A stretch of DNA of 64,000 nucleotides from positions 15,092,501 to 15,156,500 of the forward strand of contig JALIRH010000014.1 in assembly GCA_023055505.1 (NCBI GenBank). Reading direction: 5' to 3'. Shown piece by piece: positions 24,209-38,761 of this stretch; within the stretch, counting starts at the first letter, position 1, and each line of letters starts with the position of its first letter. The position numbers were made by a program, and so were the translations under genes. Below the pieces are notes generated by a model that saw nothing but the letters and a program-made list of their open reading frames with translations, made no database searches and was not told where the DNA came from. This stretch comes from Callipepla californica brunnescens. Taxonomy: Eukaryota > Chordata > Aves > Galliformes > Odontophoridae.

Positions 24209-27200
24209 TCAAAATACCAAAACCAGACCTGAAACAAAGTGAAAGGCACAAAACTGTGAATTCTGCTTTATATTTGTCCCTTGTCACAGCCTGCATTTTA
24301 CACCTTGTGCTGGGCTATCTCACCTAGCTGCCTCCAGCATCATTACAGTGAGGTGTGAGCAGAGCTTTGTGCTGGTGGCCTCTGACACTCAAGGCACAGC
24401 GAGTGTCTGAGTTCATTACAGTGGTGAGCCACACACCCACAGAACTGCTCTGTCTGTAGTCATGAAGAACACTGGTGCTCCAGAGCTGAAAAATGACTGG
24501 TTGTTTTTTTTTTGTTGTTGTTGGTTTTTTTTGCCTGTATGGTTAACAGAAATACTACAGTGGAAATAAAACATTTAGACATGACCTTCAGCAAGCTGTA
24601 AAGTCCCACAGATTTTATTGATATAGGTGCTGCCTCCAAGACAGCCTCCGGGTTTGGAAGTCCTCTCTGGCCATTATTTTTATTTTCCCTTCAATCTACC
24701 TTTGATTTTAAGATGAAACATCACCTGCTTCTCTTTGTGGAAGACAGAGTGTGAAGAAAGGTCCAGTTGAAGTGTAAGCCTTGAGACTGGCTGCAGGATC
24801 CATGCTACCCACCCTGGATATCCAGGTTTTGGTGTCCACTATGGACAGAGTGTGACCTTGCTCAGGTTTTCCCATGCAGTCACCCTATGAGAAAGCCCAG
24901 ATGCTTCCTTACAGAAGCAGTAAGCTCGCTAAGCTATGTCAATACAGATCAACAGGAAAAATAAAGGCCATGTGCAGAGTAGCAAGAGTGTCACTGTATG
25001 TGTGCAAGAGATGCAGTTTATGAACTTTTAAGCCCTTGAACGTACAACATTAAATGTGCAGTAGTTTGTGTTGTGCTTGGATGAACATAAACAAGTCCTG
25101 CTCTCTGCATCACAATTACTTCAAAGTTGTGCTTTCAGCTTTAATATCTGCACGGTAAAGTTGTTTGTTTGTTTCTAAGGCTTTTCGTTCTGTTTGCTGG
25201 AATGGGAGCTATTACTGAATGGTCAAAACAAGTCCACGACATGTTTGTCATTAGAGCTGAACTACTGTGTGCTCTGGTTGAGAAAAAACCAGGCTAACTT
25301 ACTGAAATATGTCTTTCTTAGTGGCTATTGTGGATCTTGAAAACTCCTTGCGTTTTGTTTGTCTGAATAGCTACGTTAATGGAAAAGATAACTGCCAATA
25401 AGCTGCAAATACACACTCTCCAGCTACAGATCTTGGAGTCACTGTATGATCTCTCTGAAATTTAGGATAACTGAGCCTGGGACTTTCTGGAAGGCATTGT
25501 TCGGTGCTGATACCAGAAGTGGGGAGATCTCAGCGGGTGCTCGCTGTGGCAGATCTTTAATCTGAAAACTGCAATTCAGCGTCTGAATGGTGGGTTTAAG
25601 TGACTGAGTGAGACTCAGACTGTGCCTCTAGTGATACAGATAAGGTGTGTGTTCTTTATTTCAGCTCGAGATATAGATTGCCCCTTTTAAATACATACCA
25701 CTATTTAACCTGTGAAATACTGCCCTGATGATCTCTATTCTTTACCTGGATTGTGGAATTAACCAGAGGCCCTTCTGATTGTGAATTAAGTGTATATGAA
25801 TAGCTTGTTCACTTCTCACTACTTTTCATTCATGTGGTAATTTGCCTTCCCCAAGTTACATTGTTCTGCGGCCACCTCCTTCCCACACAGTTTCTGCAGT
25901 TTTTTCCTTATACTCCCCATTTTTTTCTCCCCACAGTCTTTATTCATTGTGCTGTGCTGACTGTACTTCATTAATAAGTGTCCCACACAATGTCCCTCTT
26001 TCCACAATACAAAATCACTGTTAATTAGTCTCAGTGATACTCATTACTCATAAACAGCTGCATGCCACAGCTCGGAAAACAGATTATCTGTCTTGCTCTC
26101 ACTTAAGATCCTTCTAGATCCAAAACAGAAGACAAGGATCAGTTCAGCACTCTCCATGCTTTAACAAACAAGAGAAAGAAAGGAAAAATGGATCATGAAT
26201 TTTCTGTTTTGAAGTCTTATCCCAGTGTTGACAATAAAGAACACACAATGGTCAGGAGATAGGAGGAAAAATACTCTATTTCTTTATTTTGAAACATTCT
26301 CACCTTGTAATATTCAGCAACAATTACTGTTGGCCTTTCTTTCCATGCATTCAGCTGTCCTGAAGCACAGTTAAGACAAAAAGGAGGAGTATGAAATGGT
26401 GGGAGTGAAAAGCAGAAGAAAAACTGATGTAACAATAGTACTCAGAGAAAATTTAAGAGAAACGACGGCTACATGGAGGCTTTGCACCGCCAGATCATAT
26501 TCTCCATCTTGTAATTATTTTGTCAACCTCACTTGTTACATCACTGCTCATATAAAAGTTATGCTATTATGTGAGTTGTAACTTCTACTGTGTAAAAGCT
26601 ATACTTTAGAACTGCTAATGCTTGGATTCACTAAAAGTAACAGGGAATGTATTATTCACTCAGAAATAGATTTTCACAGCTAGAAAGTGATCATTTCTTA
26701 TGGGCAGCTTCGAGGTGAAGATTTGACATACCAATTTTTAGTTGGAACTGTATTAAATTCCTTCTAAAAAAGGGGCATCACACTAAATTTAACTTTGGTT
26801 CTCTTCATAAGCATTAAAAAATAAATAATCATAAACTCCCTTGATCTTGAAGCACTGATGAACCAAGTCTTGATGAACTTTGTTCTTCCAAGTTCTCCAG
26901 CTGTCAGAGATGGAGTCAGTCATGTATATTCCCTGCTTCTTGCCTTCTGCTGCTCCTCACAACCACTACTGTGGAGTTCAGTGTTACTCCTTCACATGGG
27001 GGTGATGCATGGAGATGCAGAAAGAGGCTGTGCTATCTCAGGTAATGACCTGCTCTGCAGATCTATTTTTTTTTTCTGAGTTAAAGAAGGGTTTAGTTAG
27101 TCTGAAGGGTGGTAAGGGTGTTGAAAACTGACAAGAGATATACAGAATTTTGAGAACAATGTTGTATGGTCTGATGTTGTTTATCATTAAGTATGAATGA

Positions 27201-30200
27201 AGGCTGGGTTCTGGTAACTAAATTAATGTGTCTGTTTCAAATGCATTTGTTTTGCTTAGAAGAGGTGTGATGCATAAGGTTACTCACTAAATTGATGGAT
27301 GAAAAGAGGAAAATTTTAAAGTGGATTAGTGTGAAGTTCTGATCCTTGCATGCATGCAGGCATAAATTTAATAATGAGCAAATTAATGTTTAATACAGTG
27401 AGTTGCGTGATCTTTACCACTGGAATAAAAAGTTACTAATGCTAGTGCTGAAGAATCAATGTTGAAAATTGAAAAATATGACAAAACTAATCTACTTTAA
27501 TATTTCTCTGTTTTTGCTTAACTATTGTAAATCAGTTCACTATAAATCCTGCTCAATTTGATCCATAACAAATAAAGACATCTTTTAATAAATTAGGAAT
27601 ATTGCTGGAGGCCTCTAGAGGAGTTACCTAAATATTATTAACCCTTAAACAAACACTTTTACATGGATGGAATCTTCCTGGTATGTGCAAGTATTAATTT
27701 TTAAACCTTAGGAAGATTCTAGGAAAAGAAAATAAATGAAAAACAGTAAAAAAATGAAACCAGCACCCTCACCCAAGTTTTTTATTATCTTTATGGGAAT
27801 GTTTTAGGGGTGCATATCTGAAGGTCTGAAGGACAGTTCTCCTCCATTCTGCTTAGAAGTAACTTTGTATTCCTTTTAAGTACAGTATTTGGCTCAATAG
27901 CTCTTTGTGTTAAAAAATGTACAGCACAATTATGCAGGCTGTCTTCACAGATAAAGTTAGGGATTCTGACAGAGCTTTACTCTTCTTGGCGTGTTCTCCA
28001 TTGAACCAACCAATAGCAGTGTCTCTCTGTCACTTCCAATAATCTTTCCTCCCTTCAAAAGAAACTGTTTCTTTAATATATTTACCAGATATTAATCTAT
28101 AATTCTAGACTCATTTTTGTTACCGTGTGATTACATTTATTCATGAGACTCAATAGTTTTCTCTTTTCCTTATAAAAATGTCTCAGTTCCTCTATATCTC
28201 CAAATAGAAGCTGAAATTTAATATTTATGTTCTAGATTGATTCAGTTTTACGCATCTCATTTTTTGATAATGCAGATTTTTCTCAAAGACCACCCCGTAA
28301 TCAATCGAATCCCCCTAATCAGTCACAACAGATCTTCCCTGCCCTTTCACTCAAACACTGCTTGTGCCGTTCCAGACCTATCCTGCTTAGTGCTGAGTAC
28401 TCAAAATCTGTTGTGAACCAAGAGGAGTTGATTGAAATGTCACAGTGCTCAGAGCCCATGAAGCTCCCGCAGAAGAGACTCTCACAGCAGAGGATTGGTT
28501 TGACAAAAGAGTCCTGCTGTGTGAAATTTGCACTATACCTTGTGATGAGTAAAACCATGCGTTAGATTCCGCAACATTCATCTTGCTGCTCAGATTCTGA
28601 GACATTAGCAGGGAAAATTGCTTCAAAGCCAAACTGTTCTTGCCAACCACAAGTCAATTAAAATCAACATACTTATATGAAGGGATTATCTTGTTTTGTG
28701 ATCTTTGAAGTCCATTCAGGAAAAGAGGGCCATGGCTGTGAACTGGAGATAAGAAATCCATATGCTGAATGAAGGTGCACATACAGCAGAAGCCACAGGC
28801 ATTATGTGAAGCAGAAAAAAAACCTGATTGTGCTGAGGTCTTTTTGGAATTTCTGGAGCAAGCAATAAAACTAAATATCTGGCAATCTACCGTGTCTGAT
28901 TTCTAAAGAAGTTGATACCTGAATTTGCTGCAGCAACCCTAAATAATGAAGTAAATTGGAGTTTGATCTTCGAGCTAAATGTACTCCTTGCTGTGAATTT
29001 GAAAATGTGTTTTCTTAGTTTCCTTCTATATGAAAACCAGAAGCACTCTTGACATTGATCTAGTAAGAAGCACAAACATGCATATGTATTTTCTTGCATG
29101 GTGGTCGATAGAACTTTGCAGCCAGGAAGTAGTTGGGTATATGTGCACTGAGAAGCTGGAATCACACCTTGTGTTCAGCCTGCCTCTGATTTACAAAAAA
29201 TGATGAACTCAGTACTTCATGGAGAGAAGTCTAAAGGGATGTGTTCATTTTTTATTTGTTTGGGGCTTTCCCCAGCCCTTTCTACCAATTCTTTGTGACA
29301 GGCAGTGTAGTAGTTCTACCAAGAACAGACAGAAAAATCTGTTCACAGAGAAGGTGTCATCCATGAGCACAGAACATAAGTCTTGGGAGCAAGAAAAGCA
29401 GGGTACATAAAATATCAATGTGATAAGTGTTTTAAGGATTTGAGGAGGAGCTGCCAGTATGTGTTCCGGCACAGTGGGATTCATCTGCATCTTTTCTTGT
29501 TCTCTAATAGATGCTGGTTCATTATGAAGGCGGGATAAACAATGAGGTGGTTGGATGCTCCAGAAAGGCTCACTGTCAGCACAGTTCAGTAGAGCTAATT
29601 GTCTCATGGAAACACCTAGTTGTGAGAGAATAAGTTGGGAACAGTCTTGAATTTTTCTCTTTTGTAGCACTGGTGCTGCAATTCAACAAGCCTTGTAAAT
29701 TATTAAACGTAAGAGGATGTAGGAAGGAAAGCATGGTCAGGGGAAGTGAGTGAACTGGGTGTGCGTGTAGAGGAGAGGGTATAAAAGAAGTCCATTTCCA
29801 TATTTGCCTCTGGCTGACAAAGAGGCAGCTAGGGCTCTCAATTGCTTGGAGCAAAACATGTACATGACTTCATGATAACCCAAGTTAGGGTGAAGCTGGA
29901 ATTTTCTCTAAATCCATCTCTCTCGAGTCAGGCTGTGGGCTTTCCAACATTATTCCGTCAGCAGCAAAATTCATTACCAACCTGACTGCTCAAGCTGCAA
30001 GCTGTCACCGTAACAAATTGTTCTTCACTTGGCACACTCACTACAAGTGTTCTGGAGGAATGAACTATGATGTTTTTGTGGTATCAATTTGGCATTCAAG
30101 GAAAACTTGATAACAACTTAGTACAGAAGGAAAGTGTCTGTCACAGAACTGAAAAAGCAAATTAGAAATGCAGAGACTCACTGTAAATGTTTAGCTTTGC

Positions 30201-32435
30201 TCTTGCTAGTACATAGGTGGAAAAGCCTATGCCACTGCAGATTATACTGGCATCTTCTTGGGAACTTAGAGCTCACAGTTGGTCTGGGTAAAAAGTAGAA
30301 AACATTAATTCATCTTCTAATATTCTCTGCCCAGAGCACTCATCCCAGCAAACAGTTCCACACCTTCAAACCCTGCCAAAATTCACTTCACCCAAGTGAA
30401 TGCTTTTGTGTGGCAGGAGAGATGGATTTTAGTAAAGTATAAAAACTTAAAGAGGAAGATAATAGCCATGTATTTCTGGACACATTCTTTTATTGTCTCT
30501 GTTTAATCTGCTATTAAATGCTTCTAAACAAAAATAAGACATATTTGCCTCCCCTTTGCCTTCACATTACTGTAGCTAGAAAACTTTTGTTAAGGTTTGA
30601 GCTTAGCTTGGCTACGCGACATGCCCCAGTTTGGATGCCTTTCTGAAGTTATCAAAGCATCCTGGATCAGCCAAAATTTGCTTGAGAACTCTTGAAAGAG
30701 AGCTGTCTCAGGAGCTTTCAAAAGTTTCTGGCTTCCAGTCACACTGGAAATGCCATGGAAACAACACTTGTAGCAGTCCGGTTCCTGGCTCGGCATTTGG
30801 AAGGAAAGGAAAAATGACAAATTAAAAAAAAATAAAATTAAAACTCAGTAAATGTTCAAGTGTGGTTTTAAGGAAATCCTAATAGTTCTGCATTTAGTCA
30901 AATCTGCTTTTTCTTTTATGTTTTCCCCTTGTGTTTAAATGCCCACGCAGTGTTATTCTACTTCAGATTTGGATTTTCAAAAGTGCTCAGTGCTGCCCTA
31001 AATCTGTTTTCTTTAAAGCCAGTGGGAAGAGTCTGTGTTTCAGTGGGAGATGAATATTTTTAAAATCTTGCTCTGACTACATTTTTGATCAAAAGCTCTT
31101 CCAACTGGTGTTCCTAAAGCAATGTGCACAGGTGATGGTTATGCTCCTCTGTGCTGCCTGTGAGAGGCACAGTGAGTGGAGGGTCTTCTTTGCAAATTGA
31201 GTTATGACTACCTAAACCTGATAAGGAATTTTTACCTTCTTGGCACTGAAGAGATGAGGACATCAAGACATGGCCAATTCATGCACCTGGTAGTCTAAGC
31301 TCCTGAGAGTCTACAGCTTGAGCTGAAATTCATGAAGTTGCCAGCTTTTCTCAGGATTTGAGAAAGAAATAAGACCATAAATAAATCTAAATTGAGAGAG
31401 TCCAGAAGGAGCTGCATTTTCAAGAAGAGGAATTGTTCTTTTTGATAAGTACTGAAGGATTCTTTAGCTCAATATGAAAGCTGCTCATTTCTCCACTAGA
31501 GCTTCCTTCCCACACACCTTACGACCGCTCCTCGCAGAATGGAACTGGCATAATCTTTAAGCAGATCAGTGTATTCACCTAGCTGTGAAATTTTTAATCT
31601 CTTCTGGGCACGAAGAAGGCAGGATCTAACAGGAATACTATCTCTCCAAAGAACAGCAGGGTACTTCAGGCTTGGCCCAGCACTTACTTACAAGAAGAGC
31701 ATCAAGTGGTGCAGGATTGCCCAGGTACCTTGGCACCATTAGGGTTATTGTGAGGTGGTGGGCTCCCTGACTTTGGTGTTGCTCAGGTTGTCAGCAGCTA
31801 CAAAGCTGTTAGAAGAAAAAAGACACCTTCAGTCTAATGGCTGTGGGAAATGTTACGTCTTCAGACACCATGACCCAGAAGAAGTGCTTTATGACTATAT
31901 GATAGTTTTATGGTGGTAGAAAGCCAGCACTTATATAAAAGAAACACTTTTCACTATGAGTAATGCCAACAGTGTTTGGGAGAGATTTGGATGTTGTAAA
32001 CTGGAGCCCTGAGTGATGTGATCCAAGTTCTCTCAAGGCAATGGCTGTTCACTCAAGCCTTTTGCTGCAGATCAGCTGACAAGGAATAAGTTGTTCTGTT
32101 GGTTTACTCTGAGCAGGAATCCTGGATTAGACCCTATGGTGGTATCGGTGTGCAGCCACGTACACTACGTGGTGCATCGTGACCTAAGCTAAAATTCTCC
32201 ATTTATAGTGATTTGATTTAACATTTACTTTTTCAATCTGAACAGCCAACTCAGTTACAAACCTTTTTTTTTTGCTTGACATCCTGATCCAGCAACGGCA
32301 TAAAAGCTTTTACAGCAGATTGAGGTTTAAACGATTTAAATAGCTTGAAAGTAACAAATATGAGTTGAAAGGAAACTCAAAGAGTTGAGGTGAAAAATGC
32401 TACATGATATATAATAACATATAGGGGGGAGGGAT

Positions 32436-32522
32436 GCTATTCAGAAAGATCTGGACGGGCTGGAGAGGTAGGTCCACATCAGCCTCATGACGTTCAACAA
32501 GGCCAAGTGCAAGTCTTTCTGC
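32436..32522 (+). repeat. CR1 LINE interior fragment lacking the 3' end
   Basis: AGAAAGATCTGGACGGGCTG, GAGAGGTAGGTCCACATCAG, CCTCATGACGTTCAACAAGG and CCAAGTGCAAGTC match the CR1 ORF2 segment that encodes the region just after the polymerase core. The match ends at about 32522 without any of the downstream 3' region. Since CR1 copies are normally 5'-truncated and keep their 3' ends, this piece must have lost its right side by deletion or rearrangement. Confidence 0.85.
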
Positions 32523-33265
32523 CATTTCCCTCTGAGGATGGATCTGCACAGTAGTTCCTTGTTCACAGGATATGCTGTCCTTCAGGGTTCTCAACTGAGA
32601 CCTTCATTTTATGCTGGAGTAATATGCTTTCTTGCTTAAAGCTGGCTGCATTCATGATTTATGTGACCTGACCTTCAGTTAGCGTAACTAGGTATAAAAA
32701 AATATATATATGTGTTGTTTTTTTTTCTTCCCCACAATACTTCATGCTGTTGGAGACAGTGCCACTCCAAAGTATAATAGTGGGGTCATAGAGGGTTGAC
32801 TTGTACTTTACATACTCTTTATTTATTTATAATCTAATGAAAACTAGGCAAATAAATGCAAGTGTGTGTGTACATTTATAAATATATACAGAGCTTTAGA
32901 CAGATATAGCTGTATGTGGTATTTGAAATTATAATTTTGGTTACAAAATTTTAACATTGGATTAGCCTTTCTTTGGGGTCATTTTTTTTCCAGAGTGGTT
33001 ATATTTACTTTTGAAATACTAAATCGCTTTCTCAATTGAATAAAAAGTCTTGGAAACATGTATATGTAAATTTCAAAGGGAAAGGTCATGACAGTTTGTC
33101 AAAATAACTTGCATTTATTCCTTTTTTCCTCTTTTTTCCTTTTGATCAGATAAATATCATGTGGAGGGAAAAAGAAGATAAATGAATCATTCATGTTATG
33201 ATATTACAGACCATTAATTTGTGACGGAAAGTTATTCTATGTTTTGGAACCAAATCTGTTCTCTT

Positions 33266-33281
33266 AAAAAAAAAAAAAAAA
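33266..33281. repeat. A16 homopolymer
   Basis: A run of 16 A followed by CAAAACACA. Ordinary low-complexity sequence. Confidence 0.9.
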
Positions 33282-34435
33282 CAAAACACATTTCAGTCTT
33301 CAAAAATAATATGTGCTGTACCAGGCAAAATTCTGCTTGGCAATGTTGTATGCATAATCTGTCTTGCACGCTTGCGGCCATATGCTCTTGGAGAACTAGC
33401 AAATTCTTCAAAACAGCTTTAGACAATTCAGAAATTGCAGTAAACATGGAGATAATTCTAATTGAAGCAATACTGAGGTGTCCAAGCTGTGTCATTATGC
33501 ACTGAGCATGCAAGAAAGACTGGGATTATTTTCTGCCATGTTAAAATGCGAACTTCTAAAATCATATGATTACAGCTTCATGAGTTTGATTACAATCATT
33601 TCAGCTGGTACTACCCAGTCATCTGATGATTCTGTAATCTCATTCCAATCCACCCCTAGGAAGCTCTGCCCTGGCAGGTGGTGAGAATGACTCTCTAACT
33701 TCACGTACGCTGAGCTCTGATCCTATGAAATGCTCAGTGGTAATGAGAGCTTAACATCTCAAAGGACCAAGTCCTCCATCCCTTAGATATCGGCACAGAA
33801 TCGCAAGCATGCTGAATCTGCAAAATAAGGAACACTAACTATCATCAAAATCTGAAAGATTGAAGTTTTCTCAATACTGTCAGGCTCTCCTCTGCAGAGA
33901 TTAGTTTTAACAACTAGAAAGGGCATAGAGATTTATTCAGGCACAGATTCAAGAAGTGCAAATGTTAAAAATTATGAAGTTAATGTAGGAGTAATACAAA
34001 AGAGCAATCATGGTAACAAGTTTACAGCACTCCATATTCTGCAAACAGTCTTTTGTGGTGGTGCCTCCTGGAATGTGTTATGGATCCTTAATCTGTTTTC
34101 TCTCCAGCTGTGTTGGAGACAAGGCCTACAATGCAGAATCTATGTAGGGAAATGTCTTGGCCCAGTCTGTGATGGGTGACAATTGAGATGGAATCTGTTT
34201 TGGTTTTGTTCTCAAAACTATATTTGGGAGATCTTCCACGTTTCATGTTGCTAGCAACAGAAATGCAAGATTATTCAACTTGGTAAGCTCTTTTTTTAAG
34301 AAGCCTTTCTTTGAGATGTCTAGGACTGACCACAAAGTGAAAGCTTTTTGCCCTTACTTCTCAACCATATATTGATTTTCTTAAAATTGACCCCTATAGG
34401 TCACATTTTCTTCAAAAAACTTACCACATGTGGCC

Positions 34436-34510
34436 AAAAAAACAAACAAACAAACAAAAAAAACACAACCTCACCATTTATATATATACTATATACATAT
34501 ATACTATAAT
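34436..34510. repeat. AAAC-type repeat followed by a TA-rich tract
   Basis: AAAC units (CAAACAAACAAACAAAC) at about 34436-34466 are followed by a TATATATATACTATATACAT-type tract at 34478-34510. These are two adjacent low-complexity tracts, probably variable in length between individuals. Confidence 0.85.
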
Positions 34511-37500
34511 TTTTCATTTAAAGAAAACTATTTTTCTTTGAAACACATTTCATTATTTTTCAGGCAGATCGAGTTGTTAATTGTTGGCAAACTCAGTGTG
34601 CGCTGTGTGGGTGAGTGTGTTTCTGAAAACAGACATCTTATTTTAAACATTAAATTCCAAAGCAATTTGCTCAGGAGGAAGACAAACTTACCACGAGGAG
34701 ACTGATTCGATACCCCAGCAAATGTCTCAGCTGAATTAACCATCAGGGAGATACATAAACTGACCAACGTGCTCCATATGGACAAAATTCCTCACAGTCA
34801 ACTGCCCTTAAATACTGAGCATGAATGTTCAGCAGAAGAAAAACTGTGCTGCAAGACCTTTAAAGCACTGAATTCAAGGAAAAATACTTTGAAACCTCCC
34901 TTTGAAACCCACATGTAACACCCAATGGAGACACAGCAGTTTTTCTTCTATATCTACCTTTAAAAATTTTACTTGGTTGGTCAAGTTGTCTATCAGCATC
35001 TTGAGGTAAACTGAGGGTTTTGGCAGAAGGTAATTTGTAGAAGGTGGATGCAGCTTTAGTGGTGTGCCATCATTCAGCCCCTCAAATACTGAGGAAGAAG
35101 GAGCCTACTCAGATCATAAAGATGACAGCAGCAGACAAATGAGCTCACTATTGAAGCACAGAGCACTCAGTGATGCATTTTCAGCCACACTGGGATGGAC
35201 ACAAGCTGAGACGACTGATTCAGCACATATATATATGTCTATAAGGTTCATTCTTAGCAGATGTGCTTTGATTTGTTAGAGCTTTGACCACGGCTGTTGT
35301 ACAGTTATCAGCACAGTGTTTCTGGTTTTGTCTGGTTAAAACTTCAGTAATCCCAGATGTCCTAGGTAAAAATTATAAAAATATATACTTGTGGAATGAG
35401 TGGGAGGAGCAGATCAAGGAATCTATTGAATGGTGCATTCTGAGAGAGCACACTTCATTTTTGATGAAAGCCTGCATTTTCCCAATGGAAAATTGATCTT
35501 TAAATAAAAATTCCAGCTAGCTGTGCCTGCTGTTGCCTCACGTACTGATCACAGTTGTGTAGCATGGCAATTTGGATAGCAAATGAAGAAGTAATTTTTT
35601 TCCACGGTCACTTTAACACGGAAGTTTAAGGAATGTCCCTTGCTTCTGTTTACCAGCTGCTCTGCTGTACTGATACCGAATTCTCTGCTGTTTCAGCTCA
35701 TATTCGTTATTCTGGCAGGTCCTCTTTGTGTAATTTATTCCACCCTTTACCATTCAGCTTTGCAAAGTGACATTTTTTTCTGGTGTGTACTGCTGCAAAG
35801 ACAGGCAAGAACCAGAGGTCTTTTCCTTGCTGATTTATTTCTTTCAGTGTGCCTGAGGCACGAGCAGATGGAGAACTTCTAAGCATTTTCTCAATCTTTG
35901 TCAAAGTGGACCAAACCACTTTGTGCACGAGACGTGTCTTCTGAAGGGTCACCCAAGCAGGCACAGGAACACGGTGGTAGAATCAGACAGGCCTATACGA
36001 AGACATGGACCACTCATCACACAGCAATGAGAGATTTTAACCTAAAGACAGAAGTAAATGTTCTACTGTGGTATTATTGGCAGCTGTCTGGCTGCACTAA
36101 AAAGACATGCTATTTTGCACTCAGATTGAACAGAAAAAAGTACTGACTTGAAAGGATGAGAGCTACAGACGTAGGGTTCAAAGGTGCTCGGAAGTATTTC
36201 AGAGTAGCTGGGACGATCCGTGAACAGTGAAAGCTGTAGTACTCATCCCCTGATGAGAAAATTGTTTTACTCTTAGTCATTATTTTCTAATTATATTTAG
36301 TTAAAAAAGCCTGTAGTGAAAATCCGAGGTGCTTCATTGTAGATGTGTTATTTAGAGCACAGTCTTTATGCAACAAGCACAGCTGAAGCCACTGAAGCGT
36401 GGAACTATGTGAGATTTTTTTTTGTTAAACAATGTTTATCTTCATCATCTGGTTTTCTTGTGGACAGAAGATAATTCCATGTATCACTGTTAGTATTAAG
36501 CAGCTCTGACAGTCAATACCACAAGACAATTTTGGAGTGTCTAGATATGGAATTTCAATATTTCACCGCTAGCTGGATCAGGATGAAGATTGCTGCTGGG
36601 CTCATGACTGTTTCTTTGTTATTGTAATGGCCATTTCCAAGGTTTTTGCGGCTCTGAAATCCATTTGGTTGTTCGAGAAGTGCTAGGATTTAATTCATTA
36701 TGAAGTCTGAATTTTGCATTCGGCTGTAGGGGCCATTGAAAATCAATTTCTTGAAGTCTGGTATGGGATTTAGTATTGAAAGTCCAGATTTATGCTCTAT
36801 TGAACCATGTCTTTATGCAGATTAAATGTGTAGAATAACAATTAAGTATCTCATTTCCAGTTCTGGTTACACAGCAAACAGTTGCCTCTCTGAGGAGAGG
36901 TGAATGAAGATCTAGGTAGCCCTCATTTTGTGCTCCTCATTCCCAAGAACTTCCTCCTGAATTAAGACTTCAGGCCTTATGGCTGAGAGAGTATCGAGGA
37001 GAGCCTGGACGAAATCAAGGTGTAGCTGAAAATAACATTGCAGGATGAAAAACAAAAAGTAGTCTCAAATACACTGACAGACGGAGGCTGGAATTTTATT
37101 TTTTCATGAACAAAGTGTCCCCAATGGCTTTACATAGCTGCCAACAAAGATCAAGTTAAGCACAAGTGGCAGGAAGTGTCTTTTAATCTTTCCAGCAATA
37201 TTCTTGAGTCAGAGTCAGGGAGGAGCAGATCACACATGTCCCTCTGTGGTCCCAGGGTACAAAGAGTCTCAAGGGCTCCTCTTTCTTCGTGTGTTCAGGA
37301 TGGCAATGAAAGATGAAATCAGCAGTCCCCAGTGCGTGTTGCAGAGTTTTACCTTAAAAAGAAGTTAATGGTTTTGTGAGGGTTCATCGGGTGTTGCATC
37401 GTCGTTGTGTTGCACTGGTTGTGATTGCAAATGATGTCCTGGTCTTCATGCCATCACAGTGGGGTGAATATGTTGTTGAATCCTCAGTGCATGTGCAACT

Positions 37501-38761
37501 TCAATGTAATGAGAAAGATATTTCTGTGCAGAAAACTAAATAAGAAAAAGAATTAAAGGAGGCAGGAAGGAGTGTGACGCTGGAGAAAACAGAAGTGAAA
37601 TCAAACACATGGTTGAAAGAGAGCTGCAGTAAGAAGTCTGCTTGTGTTTTTGTTCCTTTTGGCTTCCAAAGGAGTTGATTTCTGTCTCCTGGCAGGTGTG
37701 TGTGATTTTCTGGAAGAAATCCTTGGACAGGATTGGTAACTACCTGGGTTTGTCTGTGCAATCGGTGTCAGTGCTGTGGATTCTGCTGGGGCTCTGAATG
37801 GATCACTCCGCCAAATCTGGCTTTAGACACCGTTGTTTAAAATCTGCCCACATCTCCTGAAAAGGGGCAGACAAAGCATTATGAAACTAATCGCGTAACT
37901 ATTCTTTTGTGAGATTAAAAGCAAAGAGCGAGAAGCAAGGCCAGAGGGACACTCAGAATGGCTAATGCAATTTATATCTTGCTCACTCCGCTTTGCTGTC
38001 TTGCTAATTTATTTTAAGATGTTTCCTGAACCTGTCATCTAGATTTAGCATGCAATTCACCTTTCAGACAAAAAGGAATTTTCCACTGCTGCTGGAGCAG
38101 TGGGAGAGCAGATGGCTGAGAGCTGGGGAAGGCAGCAGCTCCTGGTGCACGGCTGAGGGTCGCGTGCGACAGTGTCCCCAGAGCCAGCATCCCTCCAGGG
38201 AGGGGAGGGGGGCCTCTCACTGCTTCTGGTTCACTAATGCTTAACAAATCGTTGAAACTGCCTTGGAAAGACATTGCTTATGCCATTAAAATGAAGATAA
38301 GTATGGCTGCTTAGTGTTAATCTTGTAAAATCTCTCGTCCTGGAAAAGAAAATACATATATCATGAGTGTATCTGAGAGGAAATTTTAAATGGAGCACAG
38401 CACACAAACTCAAAAATGAAGTGCTCTTCTGAAAGTGCCTCTTGGTCTTCTGCATGGATGGAAAGCTCTTCATTAAATTTTCTTCCAAACTATATGTGAA
38501 TCAGAATAACACGAGGTTATCTTCATGTAGCTCTATTTAATTCTCACATTCCCTTGAATGCTCCGTGTCCTGCAATGTAACATGGCCATGACGGAGGGCA
38601 GTATTTTAGGAAGTGCTGATGAGAGACAGATCTGTTAGCTGATAACTTCTGCAACCCCTTGGCATTGTGTTGTGTCCCTGTGATAAGTAATGGGATTTCT
38701 TGGCTGTGCTGTGCCCTTCTGCTTCTTGTCTGTCCCTAATTTACACTCTCTTCCCTCTAAG

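Larger units (their letters stand above)
21191..32435. other. Long unique AT-rich stretch, no gene seen
   Basis: About 11 kb without a recognisable repeat or gene. It contains T18 runs at 22848-22865 and 23331-23348, an A16 run at 24193-24208, a T/G simple stretch at 24501-24532 and a strong acceptor-like motif (TTTTTTTCTCCCCACAG) ending at 25937 with no supporting exon. It also contains a 7-bp dyad at 30733-30749. Short open frames occur on both strands; none has domain-like content. Parts near 27180-27720 are very AT-rich with TAAT-type motifs and could include conserved noncoding DNA, which only comparison with other birds can decide. Confidence 0.5.
32523..38690. other. Unique AT-rich DNA with microsatellite-like tracts, no gene seen
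   Basis: Contents are a short TA run at 32702-32712, TTTAT-type and GT-type short repeats near 32810-32885, an A16 run at 33266-33281, an AAAC-type repeat at 34436-34466, a TA-rich tract at 34478-34510 and a G-rich patch at 38198-38212. Open frames near 35280-36150 are featureless. Toward the right end I looked for an upstream exon that could join the candidate exon at 38762 and found none that is convincing. Confidence 0.5.

Noticed and set aside
25905..25937. Pyrimidine tract ending in CCCCACAG as an acceptor
   Set aside because: Strong by sequence, but the frames that follow are short and featureless with no consensus donor.
38198..38212. GGGAGGGGAGGGGGG as a G-quadruplex
   Set aside because: Only three separable G runs; the standard four-run, three-tetrad pattern is not met.
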